Below are positions 35,884 through 45,697 of a stretch of DNA of 64,000 bases, one piece after another. The notes under the pieces were generated by a model, which saw only the letters and a list, made by a program, of their open reading frames with translations, had not been told where the DNA came from and searched no databases. This stretch comes from Vibrio maerlii (GTDB lineage Bacteria; Pseudomonadota; Gammaproteobacteria; Enterobacterales; Vibrionaceae), in NCBI RefSeq assembly GCF_003415655.1, contig NZ_QRHC01000006.1, forward strand, positions 1 to 64,000. The letters run 5' to 3'. How positions within the stretch are numbered: the stretch's first letter is position 1; each line of letters starts with the position of its first letter. The translations under genes were made by a program, and so were the position numbers.

Positions 35884-36825
35884 ATGAGCGAAAAATTACA
35901 GAAAGTTCTTGCACGCGCAGGTCACGGCTCTCGTCGCGAACTAGAAGCGATGATCAAAGCTGGTCGCGTGAGTGTAAATGGTGTGGTTGCAAAACTAGGT
36001 GAGCGCCTAGAGGACGAAGATGCAGTAATCCGTATCGATGGCCATACTGTGAACGCGAAAGAAGAAAATGAAGTGATTTGTCGAGTATTAGCTTACTACA
36101 AGCCTGAAGGTGAGCTATGTACCCGTCACGATCCTGAAGGTCGTCGTACCGTATTTGATCGTCTGCCTAAAATCCGCGGTTCTCGCTGGATCTCTGTTGG
36201 TCGTCTAGATGCGAACACTTCTGGTTTATTGCTTTTCACTACTGATGGTGAACTTGCTAACCGTCTAATGCACCCAAGCCGCCAAGTTGAGCGTGAGTAC
36301 CTAGTGCGTGTATTCGGTGAAGTGAACGAGCAGAAAGTGAAAAACGTGACTCGTGGCGTTGAGCTTGAAGATGGTATGGCTCGTTTTGAAGACGTTGTGT
36401 ATGCGGGTGGTGAAGGCATGAACCACACGTTCTACGTTGTAATCAACGAAGGCCGTAACCGTGAGGTTCGCCGCCTATGGGAATCTCAAGAGACAACAGT
36501 AAGTCGCCTTAAACGTGTTCGCTACGGTGATATCTACCTAGAGAAGTCACTGCCTCGTGGTGGTTGGATGGAGCTGAACCTCAAAGACGTGAACTACCTG
36601 CGTGAGCTTGTAGAACTGCGCCCAGAGAAGAACACAATGTTAGACTTGAATAAGGACAACACTTCTCGTAAACGTGAACGCTCGCGTCACCAAAAAATCC
36701 GTCGCGCAGTTAAGCGTCACGAAGAGCGCGTATCGACACCAAAGGGTCGTAGTAATAACCCAGCACGCCGCAAGCCAAAGAAAGCAGCAGGCGAACAAAG
36801 TGCTCGCAATAAGACTCGTCGTTAA
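35884..36825 (+). CDS. rluB: 23S rRNA pseudouridine(2605) synthase
   Basis: RsuA/RluB-family pseudouridine synthase, 313 residues. An N-terminal S4 RNA-binding domain ([31 protein letters not shown]) precedes the catalytic block [19 protein letters not shown], with Asp in GRLD, and the C-terminal [13 protein letters not shown] motif. A long basic, probably disordered tail (about 255-313, rich in K/R) extends past the fold, as in RluB homologues. A strong hairpin terminator follows. Confidence 0.93.
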   Translation: MSEKLQKVLARAGHGSRRELEAMIKAGRVSVNGVVAKLGERLEDEDAVIRIDGHTVNAKEENEVICRVLAYYKPEGELCTRHDPEGRRTVFDRLPKIRGSRWISVGRLDANTSGLLLFTTDGELANRLMHPSRQVEREYLVRVFGEVNEQKVKNVTRGVELEDGMARFEDVVYAGGEGMNHTFYVVINEGRNREVRRLWESQETTVSRLKRVRYGDIYLEKSLPRGGWMELNLKDVNYLRELVELRPEKNTMLDLNKDNTSRKRERSRHQKIRRAVKRHEERVSTPKGRSNNPARRKPKKAAGEQSARNKTRR

Positions 36826-36849
36826 TACGACGATTTAAATGAACAATTG

Positions 36850-36888
36850 AAAAGGGCTGATGTTTTCTTGTAAACATCAGCCCTTTTT
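36850..36888. terminator. Rho-independent terminator after rluB
   Basis: AAAAGGGCTGATGTTT / AAACATCAGCCCTTTT long perfect stem with a 6-nt loop and a T-run, 25 nt after rluB. The 5' A-run makes it potentially bidirectional. Confidence 0.92.
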
Positions 36889-36940
36889 GTATCTGTGAGC
36901 TCACTTTTCGTTGACAGCAGATTCGATATTACCCAATCTT

Positions 36941-37044
36941 TCTCTAGCTCTCTAGCTCTCTAGCTCTCTAGCTCTCTAGCTCTCTAGCTCTCTAGCTCTC
37001 TAGCTCTCTAGCTCTCTAGCTCTCTAGCTCTCTAGCTCTCTAGC
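36941..37044. repeat. Octanucleotide tandem repeat (TCTCTAGC)13
   Basis: Thirteen perfect identical octamers, the longest of the four tracts. It ends 3 nt from the TGA stop codon of the minus-strand RNA methyltransferase; in that gene's sense strand the unit is TAGAGAGC. Absence of any substitution over 104 bp implies recent expansion or active homogenisation. Confidence 0.97.
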
Positions 37045-37047
37045 CAC

Positions 37048-37530
37048 TCACTTATGATTTGAGAAGTTATCACCCTTTGCCAATCGGTCATAAAGCACTA
37101 CGTTAACCGCGGCTGCTAAATTCATACAGCCATTCGTTGGTACGTAGATTGTCTCACGACAAAAGTCGGTGATCTCTTTCTTGAGGGTGCCGTCTTCTGG
37201 CCCAAAGATATAAAACGCTCGTGGTGGGTGCTTGTACTCTGGCAGCGGCTTTGCCCCTTCTATGAGGTCTACGGCCACAGGTACACAACCAACAGGTATA
37301 ATATCCTTTAGATCTTCGACCCCTATTAATGGCAAGGCAAGGTGCTGCTCTTTCGTATCTGTTTGGAACTGTCGCGCATGGTCATAACGAGTACCTGTAT
37401 AAAATACAGAGTTTGCACCGTAGCAACCGGCAGCTCGCATTACAGAACCAACATTTTCCGGAGTTTTTGGGTTTACCAACCCAACACACGCATACCCTTT
37501 TGACTGGGTATCTGTTTTCGCTTTAGTCAT
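37048..37530 (-). CDS. SpoU/TrmH-family RNA 2'-O-methyltransferase
   Basis: SPOUT (trefoil-knot) methyltransferase, 160 residues. The three SpoU motifs are visible: PKTPENVGSVMRAAGCYGA (motif 1), FYIFGPEDGTLKKE (motif 2) and VYVPTNG-like IYVPTNGCMNLAAAVNVVLYDR (motif 3). Substrate RNA unknown; TrmL- or TrmJ-like tRNA modification is possible. Its stop codon abuts the octamer tract, and yciU lies 12 nt upstream, so the two may be co-transcribed. Confidence 0.85.
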   Translation of the reverse strand: MTKAKTDTQSKGYACVGLVNPKTPENVGSVMRAAGCYGANSVFYTGTRYDHARQFQTDTKEQHLALPLIGVEDLKDIIPVGCVPVAVDLIEGAKPLPEYKHPPRAFYIFGPEDGTLKKEITDFCRETIYVPTNGCMNLAAAVNVVLYDRLAKGDNFSNHK

Positions 37531-37542
37531 TGTCGAGCTCGA

Positions 37543-37863
37543 TTAGTCACGCTTCCAAAGCATGTGGCAGAATTTATGGTCTGGGTCGCGGCTGATTAGC
37601 ATGCGTGCAAACACATCATCGAGCACATCATCTTCTTCGTTCACTAAACCAATACGAACTTCTGCATAAGTTTCTTTGTCGACTTCAAAACCCACGTGTT
37701 CCACCCAGTCATCACCGGTTTCTACCAGCTCAGCTGCACCACGATCTTCAAATTGTGCAGTAAAAAGGATTACGTCTGCTGCTTCTAGGTTGTCAGGAGC
37801 CATCTCTAAGAAGATGTCATATGCTGCGTCAATTACGTCGTCGTAAGAGATTAAATCTGTCAT
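37543..37863 (-). CDS. yciU: YciU / HI1450 family protein (DUF440)
   Basis: Small acidic protein, 106 residues from ATG 37863. Family blocks YDIFLEMAPDNLEAADVILFTAQFEDRGAAELVE and the C-terminal DVFARMLISRDPDHKFCHMLWKRD are clear. HI1450 has been described as a dsDNA mimic based on its acidic surface. Upstream frame extension to 37893 is unsupported. Confidence 0.92.
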   Translation of the reverse strand: MTDLISYDDVIDAAYDIFLEMAPDNLEAADVILFTAQFEDRGAAELVETGDDWVEHVGFEVDKETYAEVRIGLVNEEDDVLDDVFARMLISRDPDHKFCHMLWKRD

Positions 37864-37961
37864 GGTATGAGCCTTATAAGTTTGGATGAACAAAAAATGG
37901 GGCTTAATGCCCCATTTATCAAGTCGTAAGTTCCTTAAGTTCTGTAATTAGAGGTCGGGAA

Positions 37962-38528
37962 TTATGCACGGCTCATGTATTTACGCTCAGCGGTGTTGAT
38001 CACTACTTTGTCGCCAGTTGCGATGTACTCAGGTACTTGAACTGTCAGGCCTGTAGCGAAGCGAGCTGGTTTAGTACGAGCAGACGCTGATGCACCCTTG
38101 ATCGAAGGGTCAGTTTCTTCGATAACAAGCTCAACAGAAGAAGGTAGCTCAAGTGTTGCAGCGTTGCCATCGATTAGGATTGCGTACATACCCTGAGTCT
38201 CTTCATTGATGAACAGTAGCTCTTCTTCGATAGCCTGAGCTGTGAAGATGTATTGCGTGTAATCTTCGTTGTCCATGAAGATGTATTCTTCGCCATCTAC
38301 GTAAGAGAACATCACAGCACGCTTTGTGACGTCGATAGTCTCAACGATTTCATCTGCCTTAAAGCGAACTTCAGCTTTAGTACCCGTTGCAACGTCGCTG
38401 CCACGGAAACGGTAAATTTTTTGGCCACCGCGACCACCAGGAGTGGTGATTTCGATGTCTTTAACTAGAAGAGTTTTGCCATCAACGTCGATAGCAAAGC
38501 CTTTTTTGATTTCACTTGCTCTAGGCAT
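37962..38528 (-). CDS. yeiP: Elongation factor P-like protein EfpL (YeiP)
   Basis: EF-P paralogue that relieves ribosome stalling, 188 residues, three OB/KOW-like domains. It starts [10 protein letters not shown] as YeiP does and has Arg33 at the loop tip (TTPGGRGGQ) where canonical EF-P has the modified Lys34, so it is EfpL rather than EF-P. The C-terminal EF-P signature reads [26 protein letters not shown]. Confidence 0.93.
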   Translation of the reverse strand: MPRASEIKKGFAIDVDGKTLLVKDIEITTPGGRGGQKIYRFRGSDVATGTKAEVRFKADEIVETIDVTKRAVMFSYVDGEEYIFMDNEDYTQYIFTAQAIEEELLFINEETQGMYAILIDGNAATLELPSSVELVIEETDPSIKGASASARTKPARFATGLTVQVPEYIATGDKVVINTAERKYMSRA

Positions 38529-38690
38529 TGTCGATATCCTTAAATGAATCGGGATTTTAGTGCGGCATATTATGCATTGGGATAAAATAATTTCATAGCA
38601 AGAAACCTTTTTGAGTTAACAAAAAATACTTTTAGAAGGTAAACTAGCTGAGCGCTCCTTTGTTCTTGACTTTACAAACGATTCTTCTCT

Positions 38691-39458
38691 ATGTACCAAC
38701 CAATTATCGACCCTAACGCACCCTTCCAGCCTGACTATGAACCGGTTGTTCAAGACCTGGTTTGCTTCTTACGTGGTGGTGTTGGAAAAAATCTCCATAG
38801 TATCTATGTCTATGGCAGTGTTGCTAACAAAGCAGCAAAAAAAGGGTTATCGAATATTGATGTTGTCGTTGTGACTCAAAAGGGTGATATCGAGAATCGC
38901 GCGACGGTCTTAAATAGTATCAAGTGGCGATTCAAGCAAAGCTTTCCATTTGTAAGAGATATCTCTTTGCAGGTGACTGATGTTGAAACGGTTACCGACC
39001 TCGAAAATATTTTTGTTTGGGGCTTTCTACTTCGGCACTTGGCGGTGTGTGTTCACGGTGAAAACCTTGGCGAGTGTTTTGGCGATTTCGAAACGAACTG
39101 GGAAATTGCCAAAAACTGGAATATGGATGTCGAAGATTGGATTGCGGTTTATCGGCAAAAGATAGCAGCGGCCAAAACCATAAACGAACAGATCTTTCTT
39201 CAATCTACGATAGCCAAGAAGCTTCTGCGCGCTAGTTACTCTTTAATCATGTATAAAGATAAGCGTTGGTTTAATCATCCCGTAGCTTGTGGGCGAGCTT
39301 TCTTGCATTACCATCCAGAGAAGCAGATTGAGATTGATCGTCTAGGTATTCTGTTCTCTGGAAAACCGGTACCCAAGCGTTCAGTGATTGGTTTTATCGA
39401 TAGCTACGGTGCTTGGCTAGTTAAAGCCTACAAGAAAACTGAGTTTCGAATAGGCTAG
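38691..39458 (+). CDS. Nucleotidyltransferase-domain protein of unknown role
   Basis: 255 residues. The N-terminal half resembles a DNA polymerase beta-like minimal nucleotidyltransferase: SIYVYGSVANKAAKKGLSNIDVVVV matches GS-x10-D-x-D, but the first acid is Asn (NID), leaving one Asp in that pair, so catalysis is uncertain. The remainder is helical (HEPN-like in composition, YRQKIAAAKTINEQIFLQSTIAKKLLRASYSLI). It could be an aminoglycoside-adenylyltransferase-like orphan. It is not obviously part of a toxin-antitoxin pair because no partner is adjacent. It converges with polB. Confidence 0.7.
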   Translation: MYQPIIDPNAPFQPDYEPVVQDLVCFLRGGVGKNLHSIYVYGSVANKAAKKGLSNIDVVVVTQKGDIENRATVLNSIKWRFKQSFPFVRDISLQVTDVETVTDLENIFVWGFLLRHLAVCVHGENLGECFGDFETNWEIAKNWNMDVEDWIAVYRQKIAAAKTINEQIFLQSTIAKKLLRASYSLIMYKDKRWFNHPVACGRAFLHYHPEKQIEIDRLGILFSGKPVPKRSVIGFIDSYGAWLVKAYKKTEFRIG

Positions 39459-39480
39459 ACCCTCAAGTAAGTAAAAGGTT

Positions 39481-41844
39481 TTAAAATAACCCTAATTGAG
39501 GGGCGCTCAAGTCATCAAAGTTTAACACCACAAATGGCAAGATCGCTTCTGCAATAGGACGAAGCTGTTTATCAATATAGTGTTGGTAGTCGATTGGACT
39601 CTGCTGATACTCTTTTGGTTCCGGGCCATTTACGGTGATGACATACTCAATTCGTCCTTTGTTCTGATATTGCAAAGGGCGACCTAGCTTTTGATTCATC
39701 TCATCAGCCATTCTTGCTGCTCTTACTTGCGGCGGAATGTTTTTTTGGTATTCATGCAGTTTTCTTCGCAGGCGTTTTTGGTAGATCAAATCATCGTCAT
39801 ATAGGCCAGATGAAGTGTTCTCGACAAATTCACGCACGTAATCATCAGGTCTTTGACCATGAAAAACCATGTCATACAGGGTCTGTTGGAATTTTTGTGA
39901 AAGGGGAGTCCAGTCGGTGCGAGCACTCTCCAATCCTTTAAAGATGATTTTTTCACTACTCCCTTCACCAATAAGACCGGCATAGCGCTTTTTCGAGCCC
40001 GTTTCGGAGCCACGTATGGTCGGCATCAAGAATCGTCGGTAATGGGTTTCGTACTCAAGTTCTAGAATCGAAGTAAGGTTGAACTTCTCTTTGAGGTGAT
40101 GGTTCCACCATGCGTTGATATCTTTGACGAGCGACTGTCCGATCTCATCGGCCTGTTGCTGAGAGTAATCCCCATTGAGAGAGACAAAGGTCGAATCTGT
40201 ATCGCCATAAATCACCTGGTAACCCTTTTGTTCAATCAGCTTTTTGGTTTGCTTCATGATTTCATGGCCACGCATGGTGATTGAAGAAGCAAGGCGTGTG
40301 TCGAAGAAACGACAACCCGACGAGCCCAGAACTCCGTAAAACGAGTTCATTATGATTTTTATCGCTTGTGAGAAGGCCTTTTCGTTGTTTTTCTTTGCTA
40401 CATCACGAGCCGCCCACAATGATTCGATCATTTCCGGTAGGAAATGCTTAGAACGATGGAATTGGGCGCCACGGAAACCGGGAACGGCTTGTTTGGGTTT
40501 ATTGCCTATTTCTAATTTTAGTCCTTCGACGAGTCCCATTGGATCGATCAAGAAAGAACGAATAATAGATGGATAAAGAGACTTAAAGTCGAGTACCAAT
40601 ACTGAACCATATAGTCCCGGGATGGAGTCCATTACATAGCCTCCTGGACTTGCAAGCCAATTCTCTGGTTCTAAGTTTGGTGCTATGTACCCAGCACGAT
40701 GCAGTTGAGGAAGGTAGAGGTTTGTGAAAGCCGCGACAGAGCCACCAATGCGATCGAGCTCAACCCCCGTCAATCGTGTGCGCTCAATGGCAAACTCCAG
40801 CATGTGGGTTAGCTCGAAGATGCGAGTGACTAGCTTACAATCTTGCAGATTGTACTTTGCTAGTGACGGTTTATCTTCGAAGAACATTCGATTGATTTCA
40901 TCCATGCGGTCATGGACGTTGTGGATTTCTTTACCTTCACCGAGCAGCTCTTGTGAAACGAATTCAAGTGACCAAGAGCGGAAAGTGTAGGTTGCGGTTT
41001 TCAGTGTATCAATACCATCAAGTACGACTCGACCAGGAATGGTGATAAAGCCTTGTTGAGAAATATTTGAGGAACGAAAGAAACTTGTTTGCCCACCTCG
41101 CCCAATACGTAAGGCGAGTTTGTGTACTTCAGCGCGCTTGTGTAGCAGACGAAAATCAAAGTCGATCACGTTCCAGCCAATTAACACATCTGGGTCATAC
41201 TCTTGTATCCAATCAACAAATGCAGCTAGTAAGGCCTTTTCATTGGCAACCCACTGGATGGTTGTTTCTGCTACTTCAGGCTCCCCAACCATAATGACTC
41301 GACTGTCTATTTGACTGTCAATGCCGATGGAGTAAAGGACACCTTTTTCAGAGCACTCAATATCAATCGATGCCATTGTAAGATTTGGTGTGTAATCTGC
41401 TTTACGACATTTCACTTGTTGCCAGGCTGTATGATGCTTCTTTTGTGTTGCATGGCCTGTAAACTCTATGCCGCCTTGAATAAAGCGTTCCATCAGATAA
41501 CGATCGGTGAGTTTTATGTCAGATTCGTAGTGAGGAACGCCGGAGACATCAAGCAACTGCATTGCTACTTGTCTTACTTTGACCGAAGGGAAGTAACAAG
41601 CAGCCACACTGTTTTGTTGGAAATCTTTAAGCTCGAGTGGCTTGACGTTGCATTGAACTTGTTGGGCTTGAAACAGACGAGTTGCTTCTTCGACATGAGC
41701 CTGTTCGATAAAGAGAATCGATTGCTCTCCGCCAATGACCAACTGGTGCACACCTGAGTGGTTTTTTACCCATAGGTGGATATCCGTTGTGTTACCGTTC
41801 TCTTTGGTCTGACGGGTGAGAACAAAGCCTTGCTCAATATTCAA
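39481..41844 (-). CDS. polB: DNA polymerase II
   Basis: Family B DNA polymerase for restart and translesion synthesis, 787 residues (E. coli 783). An N-terminal domain is followed by the 3'-5' exonuclease (ASIDIECSEKG, then WNVIDFDFRLL and YNLQDCKLV) and polymerase motifs A (VLVLDFKSLYPSII), B (KIIMNSFYGVLGS) and C (VIYGDTDSTFV). In E. coli it is SOS-induced; I could not find a convincing LexA box upstream here. Confidence 0.96.
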   Translation of the reverse strand: MNIEQGFVLTRQTKENGNTTDIHLWVKNHSGVHQLVIGGEQSILFIEQAHVEEATRLFQAQQVQCNVKPLELKDFQQNSVAACYFPSVKVRQVAMQLLDVSGVPHYESDIKLTDRYLMERFIQGGIEFTGHATQKKHHTAWQQVKCRKADYTPNLTMASIDIECSEKGVLYSIGIDSQIDSRVIMVGEPEVAETTIQWVANEKALLAAFVDWIQEYDPDVLIGWNVIDFDFRLLHKRAEVHKLALRIGRGGQTSFFRSSNISQQGFITIPGRVVLDGIDTLKTATYTFRSWSLEFVSQELLGEGKEIHNVHDRMDEINRMFFEDKPSLAKYNLQDCKLVTRIFELTHMLEFAIERTRLTGVELDRIGGSVAAFTNLYLPQLHRAGYIAPNLEPENWLASPGGYVMDSIPGLYGSVLVLDFKSLYPSIIRSFLIDPMGLVEGLKLEIGNKPKQAVPGFRGAQFHRSKHFLPEMIESLWAARDVAKKNNEKAFSQAIKIIMNSFYGVLGSSGCRFFDTRLASSITMRGHEIMKQTKKLIEQKGYQVIYGDTDSTFVSLNGDYSQQQADEIGQSLVKDINAWWNHHLKEKFNLTSILELEYETHYRRFLMPTIRGSETGSKKRYAGLIGEGSSEKIIFKGLESARTDWTPLSQKFQQTLYDMVFHGQRPDDYVREFVENTSSGLYDDDLIYQKRLRRKLHEYQKNIPPQVRAARMADEMNQKLGRPLQYQNKGRIEYVITVNGPEPKEYQQSPIDYQHYIDKQLRPIAEAILPFVVLNFDDLSAPQLGLF

Positions 41845-42248
41845 TATGGCTACTCAGTCTGTTTTGCTTAGTTATGTGAGATTTTACCAAACCCTAGCAA
41901 AGAAGGAACATATCGATGAAGTTGTTTATCTATGCTACCTGTTGCTTTTTAAGCAGTTAACCGCCTATATTCCACACGAATAGAGATTGCTGTTGTAATT
42001 GCTCGAACTATATGAGATTTTAACCAAGCAGTCTCTTGCCTCCCTTATTAATTAATTGAAATATTAAGAAATTCAGGGAGATGTGATTAATGTAGACAAA
42101 TAGTTTAATTAAGAATTTGCTAAAGTTTGCATTTGGGCACATATTTGATGTACGCATTTTATGACAAAGTGCGGTAATATAGGCAACCATGCTGTTATCC
42201 ACTAACCTAGTGGGTGCAGAGCCAAGAAATTAGTGTGGAGATACAAGT
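41845..42248. other. Intergenic region polB / uvrY
   Basis: 404 bp between divergent genes, AT-rich, expected to hold both promoters. A 14-codon frame begins at 41915 after AAGGA but has no supporting evidence. No structured RNA or LexA box recognised. Confidence 0.5.
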
Positions 42249-42893
42249 TTGATAAATGTTTTCCTTGTAGATGATCACGAGCTGGTTCGCACAGGGATAC
42301 GACGTATTATTGAAGACGTCCGTGGAATGAACGTAGCAGGGGAAGCTGAAAGCGGTGAAGATGCAGTAAAATGGTGTCGTAGCAATCATGCAGATGTCAT
42401 TTTGATGGATATGAATATGCCGGGTATTGGTGGTTTAGAAGCTACCAAGAAGATCCTGCGTTTAAATCCTGACGTTAAGATTATCGTCCTAACCATTCAT
42501 ACGGAAAACCCTTTTCCGACGAAGGTCATGCAGGCGGGTGCAGCCGGTTATTTAACCAAAGGCGCCGGCCCGGATGAAATGGTTAATGCAATTCGTATGG
42601 TGAACAGTGGCCAGCGTTACATTTCGCCAGAGATTGCGCAACAAATGGCACTGAGTCAATTTTCATCGGCGTCTGAAAATCCGTTCAAGGAACTTTCAGA
42701 ACGTGAATTGCAAATCATGATGATGATTACCAAAGGACAAAAGGTTACTGATATTTCAGAGCAATTGAGCCTGAGTCCAAAGACAGTCAATAGTTACCGT
42801 TACCGCTTGTTTAGTAAGTTAGACATTAGCGGTGATGTTGAGCTAACACACCTTGCTATTCGTCATGGCATGCTAGACACGGAAACACTCTAA
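42249..42893 (+). CDS. uvrY: Response regulator UvrY/VarA (GacA family)
   Basis: Two-component response regulator controlling Csr small RNAs, 214 residues. The receiver domain has acidic pocket D8-D9, phosphoacceptor D54 in ILMDMNMPG, and K104-region lysine in LTKGAGP. A LuxR-type helix-turn-helix output follows (LSERELQIMMMITKGQKVTDISEQLSLSPKTVNSYRYR). The start is TTG at 42249 with GGAG upstream, the same unusual start codon as E. coli uvrY. The partner sensor is BarA/VarS elsewhere. uvrC follows after 12 nt. Confidence 0.95.
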   Translation: MINVFLVDDHELVRTGIRRIIEDVRGMNVAGEAESGEDAVKWCRSNHADVILMDMNMPGIGGLEATKKILRLNPDVKIIVLTIHTENPFPTKVMQAGAAGYLTKGAGPDEMVNAIRMVNSGQRYISPEIAQQMALSQFSSASENPFKELSERELQIMMMITKGQKVTDISEQLSLSPKTVNSYRYRLFSKLDISGDVELTHLAIRHGMLDTETL

Positions 42894-42905
42894 ACAGAGT
42901 ATTTT

Positions 42906-44729
42906 GTGTTTGATTCTAAAAGTTTTCTAAAAACGGTTACCGACCAACCCGGCGTTTATCGAATGTATAACGCCGAGTCGGTCGTCATTTATGTTGGCAA
43001 AGCCAAAGACCTCAAGAAACGCCTTTCTAGCTACTTTCGCAAGAATCTCGATAGTGAAAAAACAAAAGCGTTAGTCAGCAATATCGATAAGATTGATGTT
43101 ACGGTAACGCATACCGAGACAGAAGCACTAATCCTTGAGCACAACTACATTAAGCAGTACTTACCTAAGTACAATGTGTTGTTGCGTGATGATAAATCTT
43201 ATCCGTATATCTTTCTAAGTCAGCATCAGCACCCTCGTTTGTCCATGCATCGTGGCGCGAAGAGACGAAAAGGGGAATATTTCGGGCCTTATCCAGATTC
43301 TGGTGCGGTGCGAGAAACGCTTCATCTGATCCAAAAGATCTTTCCCGTAAGGCAGTGTGAAGATACTGTCTATGCAAACCGCACCCGACCGTGTCTGATG
43401 TATCAAATTGGCCGCTGTGCGGGCCCTTGTGTCAGCAGCGTAATTTCCAGTGAAGAGTATGAAGAGCTAGTTAGCTACGTGCGTTTGTTCTTGCAGGGTA
43501 AAGATAAGCAAGTGGTCGAAACCCTAGTCGAGAAGATGGATGTCGCCAGCCGGACACTCAAGTTTGAGGAGGCGGCTAAGTTCAGAGATCAGATCCAAGC
43601 GATTCGTCGCATACAAGAGCAGCAGTTCGTTTCTGAAGACTCTAATGATGATATGGACGTATTGGGCTTTGCTCAAGAGAGTGGCGTCGCCTGTATCCAC
43701 ATTCTGATGATTCGTCAGGGTAAGGTATTAGGTAGCCGAAGTCATTTTCCTAAGATCCCACATAATACGACTCGTCAAGAGGTGTTTGATAGCTTCTTGA
43801 GTCAGTATTACCTTGCACATAGTGAAACGAGAACGTTACCGAGCCGATTGGTCTTAAACGATGGCCTATTAGACGATGTGACACCCATTCAACAAGCGAT
43901 CAGTGATTTGCTTGGGCGAAAGGTGAACATTCATATTGCACCAACGGGAAGCCGTGGTCGTTACCTTAAACTCTCAAACACCAACGCTCTGACGGCTATT
44001 ACCACCAAGATCAACCACAAAATGACCATCTCACAGCGCTTTAAAGAGTTGAGAGAAACCATGGGATTGGAATCGATCTCCCGTATGGAGTGTTTTGATA
44101 TCTCACACACCATGGGGGAAAGCACCATTGCTTCTTGTGTAGTGTTCAATCATGAAGGGCCGGTTAAGCAAGAGTATCGTCGTTACAACATCACAGGCAT
44201 TACTGGTGGTGATGACTATGCAGCGATGGGGCAGGTGTTAGAACGTCGTTACTCCAAGCAACTGGATGTTGAGAAGATTCCAGACATTATCTTTATCGAT
44301 GGGGGGAAAGGGCAGTTAAACCGAGCGATAGAGATAATTTCTAAGTACTGGGATGATTGGCCTGTGAGACCTAGATTGGTCGGTATTGCCAAAGGCGTTA
44401 CTCGTAAACCAGGCTTAGAAACGCTGATCACCGCAGAAGGCGATGAGTTCCATTTACCCAGTGACGCACCAGCGCTGCATTTGATCCAGCATATACGAGA
44501 TGAAAGTCATAATCATGCCATTGCCGGACACAGAGCGAAACGAGGTAAAACGAGAAGAACGAGTGCTTTAGAAGGCATTGAAGGTATCGGACCTAAGCGT
44601 CGACAAGCCTTACTCAAATACATGGGTGGTTTACAAGAGTTAAAGCGAGCAAGTGTTGAAGATATAAGCAAAGTTCCCGGAATTAGCTTTTCTTTAGCAG
44701 AAAAGATTCATTCGGCGTTGAAAGAATAG
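42906..44729 (+). CDS. uvrC: Excinuclease ABC subunit C
   Basis: Dual-incision nuclease of nucleotide excision repair, 607 residues. The GIY-YIG domain ([19 protein letters not shown]) makes the 3' cut, with a Cys cluster (RQCEDT...[13 protein letters not shown]), UVR motif ([15 protein letters not shown]), RNase H-like domain ([13 protein letters not shown]) for the 5' cut and C-terminal HhH motifs ([21 protein letters not shown]). The start is GTG. uvrY-uvrC-pgsA order matches E. coli. Confidence 0.96.
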   Translation: MFDSKSFLKTVTDQPGVYRMYNAESVVIYVGKAKDLKKRLSSYFRKNLDSEKTKALVSNIDKIDVTVTHTETEALILEHNYIKQYLPKYNVLLRDDKSYPYIFLSQHQHPRLSMHRGAKRRKGEYFGPYPDSGAVRETLHLIQKIFPVRQCEDTVYANRTRPCLMYQIGRCAGPCVSSVISSEEYEELVSYVRLFLQGKDKQVVETLVEKMDVASRTLKFEEAAKFRDQIQAIRRIQEQQFVSEDSNDDMDVLGFAQESGVACIHILMIRQGKVLGSRSHFPKIPHNTTRQEVFDSFLSQYYLAHSETRTLPSRLVLNDGLLDDVTPIQQAISDLLGRKVNIHIAPTGSRGRYLKLSNTNALTAITTKINHKMTISQRFKELRETMGLESISRMECFDISHTMGESTIASCVVFNHEGPVKQEYRRYNITGITGGDDYAAMGQVLERRYSKQLDVEKIPDIIFIDGGKGQLNRAIEIISKYWDDWPVRPRLVGIAKGVTRKPGLETLITAEGDEFHLPSDAPALHLIQHIRDESHNHAIAGHRAKRGKTRRTSALEGIEGIGPKRRQALLKYMGGLQELKRASVEDISKVPGISFSLAEKIHSALKE

Positions 44730-44776
44730 GAAAAATACCGCACCATTAGCGCGCAGTATAAAAAGAGCCCAAAACT

Positions 44777-45328
44777 ATGCGTTTTACTATACCTAATATT
44801 TTGACCATGCTACGCCTCGTACTCATACCTGTATGTGTTGTGGTGTTCTATCTTCCATACTCATGGGCACCATTTGCGGCGGCAATGGTATTCTGGGTAG
44901 CCGGTTTTACTGATTGGCTCGACGGTATGCTTGCTCGCAAGCTAGGTCAAACCTCGCGTTTTGGTGCTTTCCTTGACCCTGTGGCGGATAAAGTCATGGT
45001 GGCGACGGCACTCCTGCTAATTACCGACCATTACCACTCGATTTGGATAACTATCCCAGCTATCACTATGATTGGTCGAGAGATTATCATTTCAGCGCTG
45101 CGAGAGTGGATGGCTGAAATTGGCAAACGAGCGAGCGTTGCGGTTTCTTGGGTAGGTAAGTGGAAAACGGCTGCACAGATGTTTGCGCTTTGGGTTCTGA
45201 TTTGGCGCTATGACGAGTGGATGGTTTGGGTTGGTTATGCCGCACTATACATCGCAACCTTCCTAACATATTGGTCAATGTACCAATATTTGAAAGCAGC
45301 AAAAGATGATTTGCTAGAAAGTGATTAA
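44777..45328 (+). CDS. pgsA: CDP-diacylglycerol--glycerol-3-phosphate 3-phosphatidyltransferase
   Basis: Phosphatidylglycerophosphate synthase, inner membrane, 183 residues. The CDP-alcohol phosphotransferase motif DGx2ARx8Gx3Dx3D is complete: [27 protein letters not shown]. About five hydrophobic helices. It supplies phosphatidylglycerol, the substrate of the cls product in this window. A UUCG-loop terminator follows. Confidence 0.96.
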   Translation: MRFTIPNILTMLRLVLIPVCVVVFYLPYSWAPFAAAMVFWVAGFTDWLDGMLARKLGQTSRFGAFLDPVADKVMVATALLLITDHYHSIWITIPAITMIGREIIISALREWMAEIGKRASVAVSWVGKWKTAAQMFALWVLIWRYDEWMVWVGYAALYIATFLTYWSMYQYLKAAKDDLLESD

Positions 45329-45330
45329 AG

Positions 45331-45357
45331 AAAAACGAGCTTCGGCTCGTTTTTTTG
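45331..45357 (+). terminator. Terminator after pgsA
   Basis: AAAAACGAGC-TTCG-GCTCGTTTTTTT, a 4+ bp GC stem extended by A-T pairs with a UUCG loop. Confidence 0.92.
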
Positions 45358-45513
45358 TTTTTGCGCACAGCGTCGGCAATGTGTATGTTGGTAAGTATGC
45401 TTGTGTATAAGGCTATAGAGAGTGTTTTTTCAACATACGGGTTACTAAAATAGCTAAAAAGGCGGTCTTTGCTGCAAAAACAAGCAAACGATTTAAAATA
45501 TCAAAAAATAGTA

Positions 45514-45541
45514 TTGACTCATTTCGGCGATTCCGTAAAAT
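45514..45541 (+). promoter_or_regulatory. Promoter of the tRNA operon
   Basis: TTGACT (45514-45519), 16-nt spacer, TAAAAT (45536-45541), followed by GC-rich GCCTCCCCG, a stringent-type discriminator as expected for tRNA promoters. It lies 58 nt before tRNA-Cys. Confidence 0.85.
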
Positions 45542-45598
45542 GCCTCCCCGTAGTCAAGAGCAACGCAAGAAATTGCAAAGCAAGTTGACGATAGAGAT

Positions 45599-45672
45599 GG
45601 CGCCTTGGCAGAGTGGCTATGCAGCGGATTGCAAATCCGTGGACCTCGGTTCGACTCCGGGAGGCGCCTCCA
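45599..45672 (+). tRNA. tRNA-Cys (GCA)
   Basis: 74 nt including encoded CCA. Acceptor GGCGCCT / AGGCGCC, discriminator T as in tRNA-Cys, anticodon loop ATTGCAAAT with GCA, and T loop GTTCGACTC. E. coli has glyW-cysT-leuZ at the equivalent place after pgsA. Confidence 0.97.
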
Positions 45673-45697
45673 TTCTCTACTTTATCTTAGAGAATAT

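Noticed and set aside
15249..37044. CRISPR array interpretation of the short repeats
   Set aside because: Units are contiguous octamers with no spacers, and no cas genes are nearby.
41845..41900. Possible LexA box upstream of polB
   Set aside because: CTG and CAG triplets are present but not in a CTG-N10-CAG arrangement with the usual TA-rich core.
41915..41959. 14-codon frame between polB and uvrY
   Set aside because: An AAGGA precedes it, but it is very short and there is no context to support a leader peptide.
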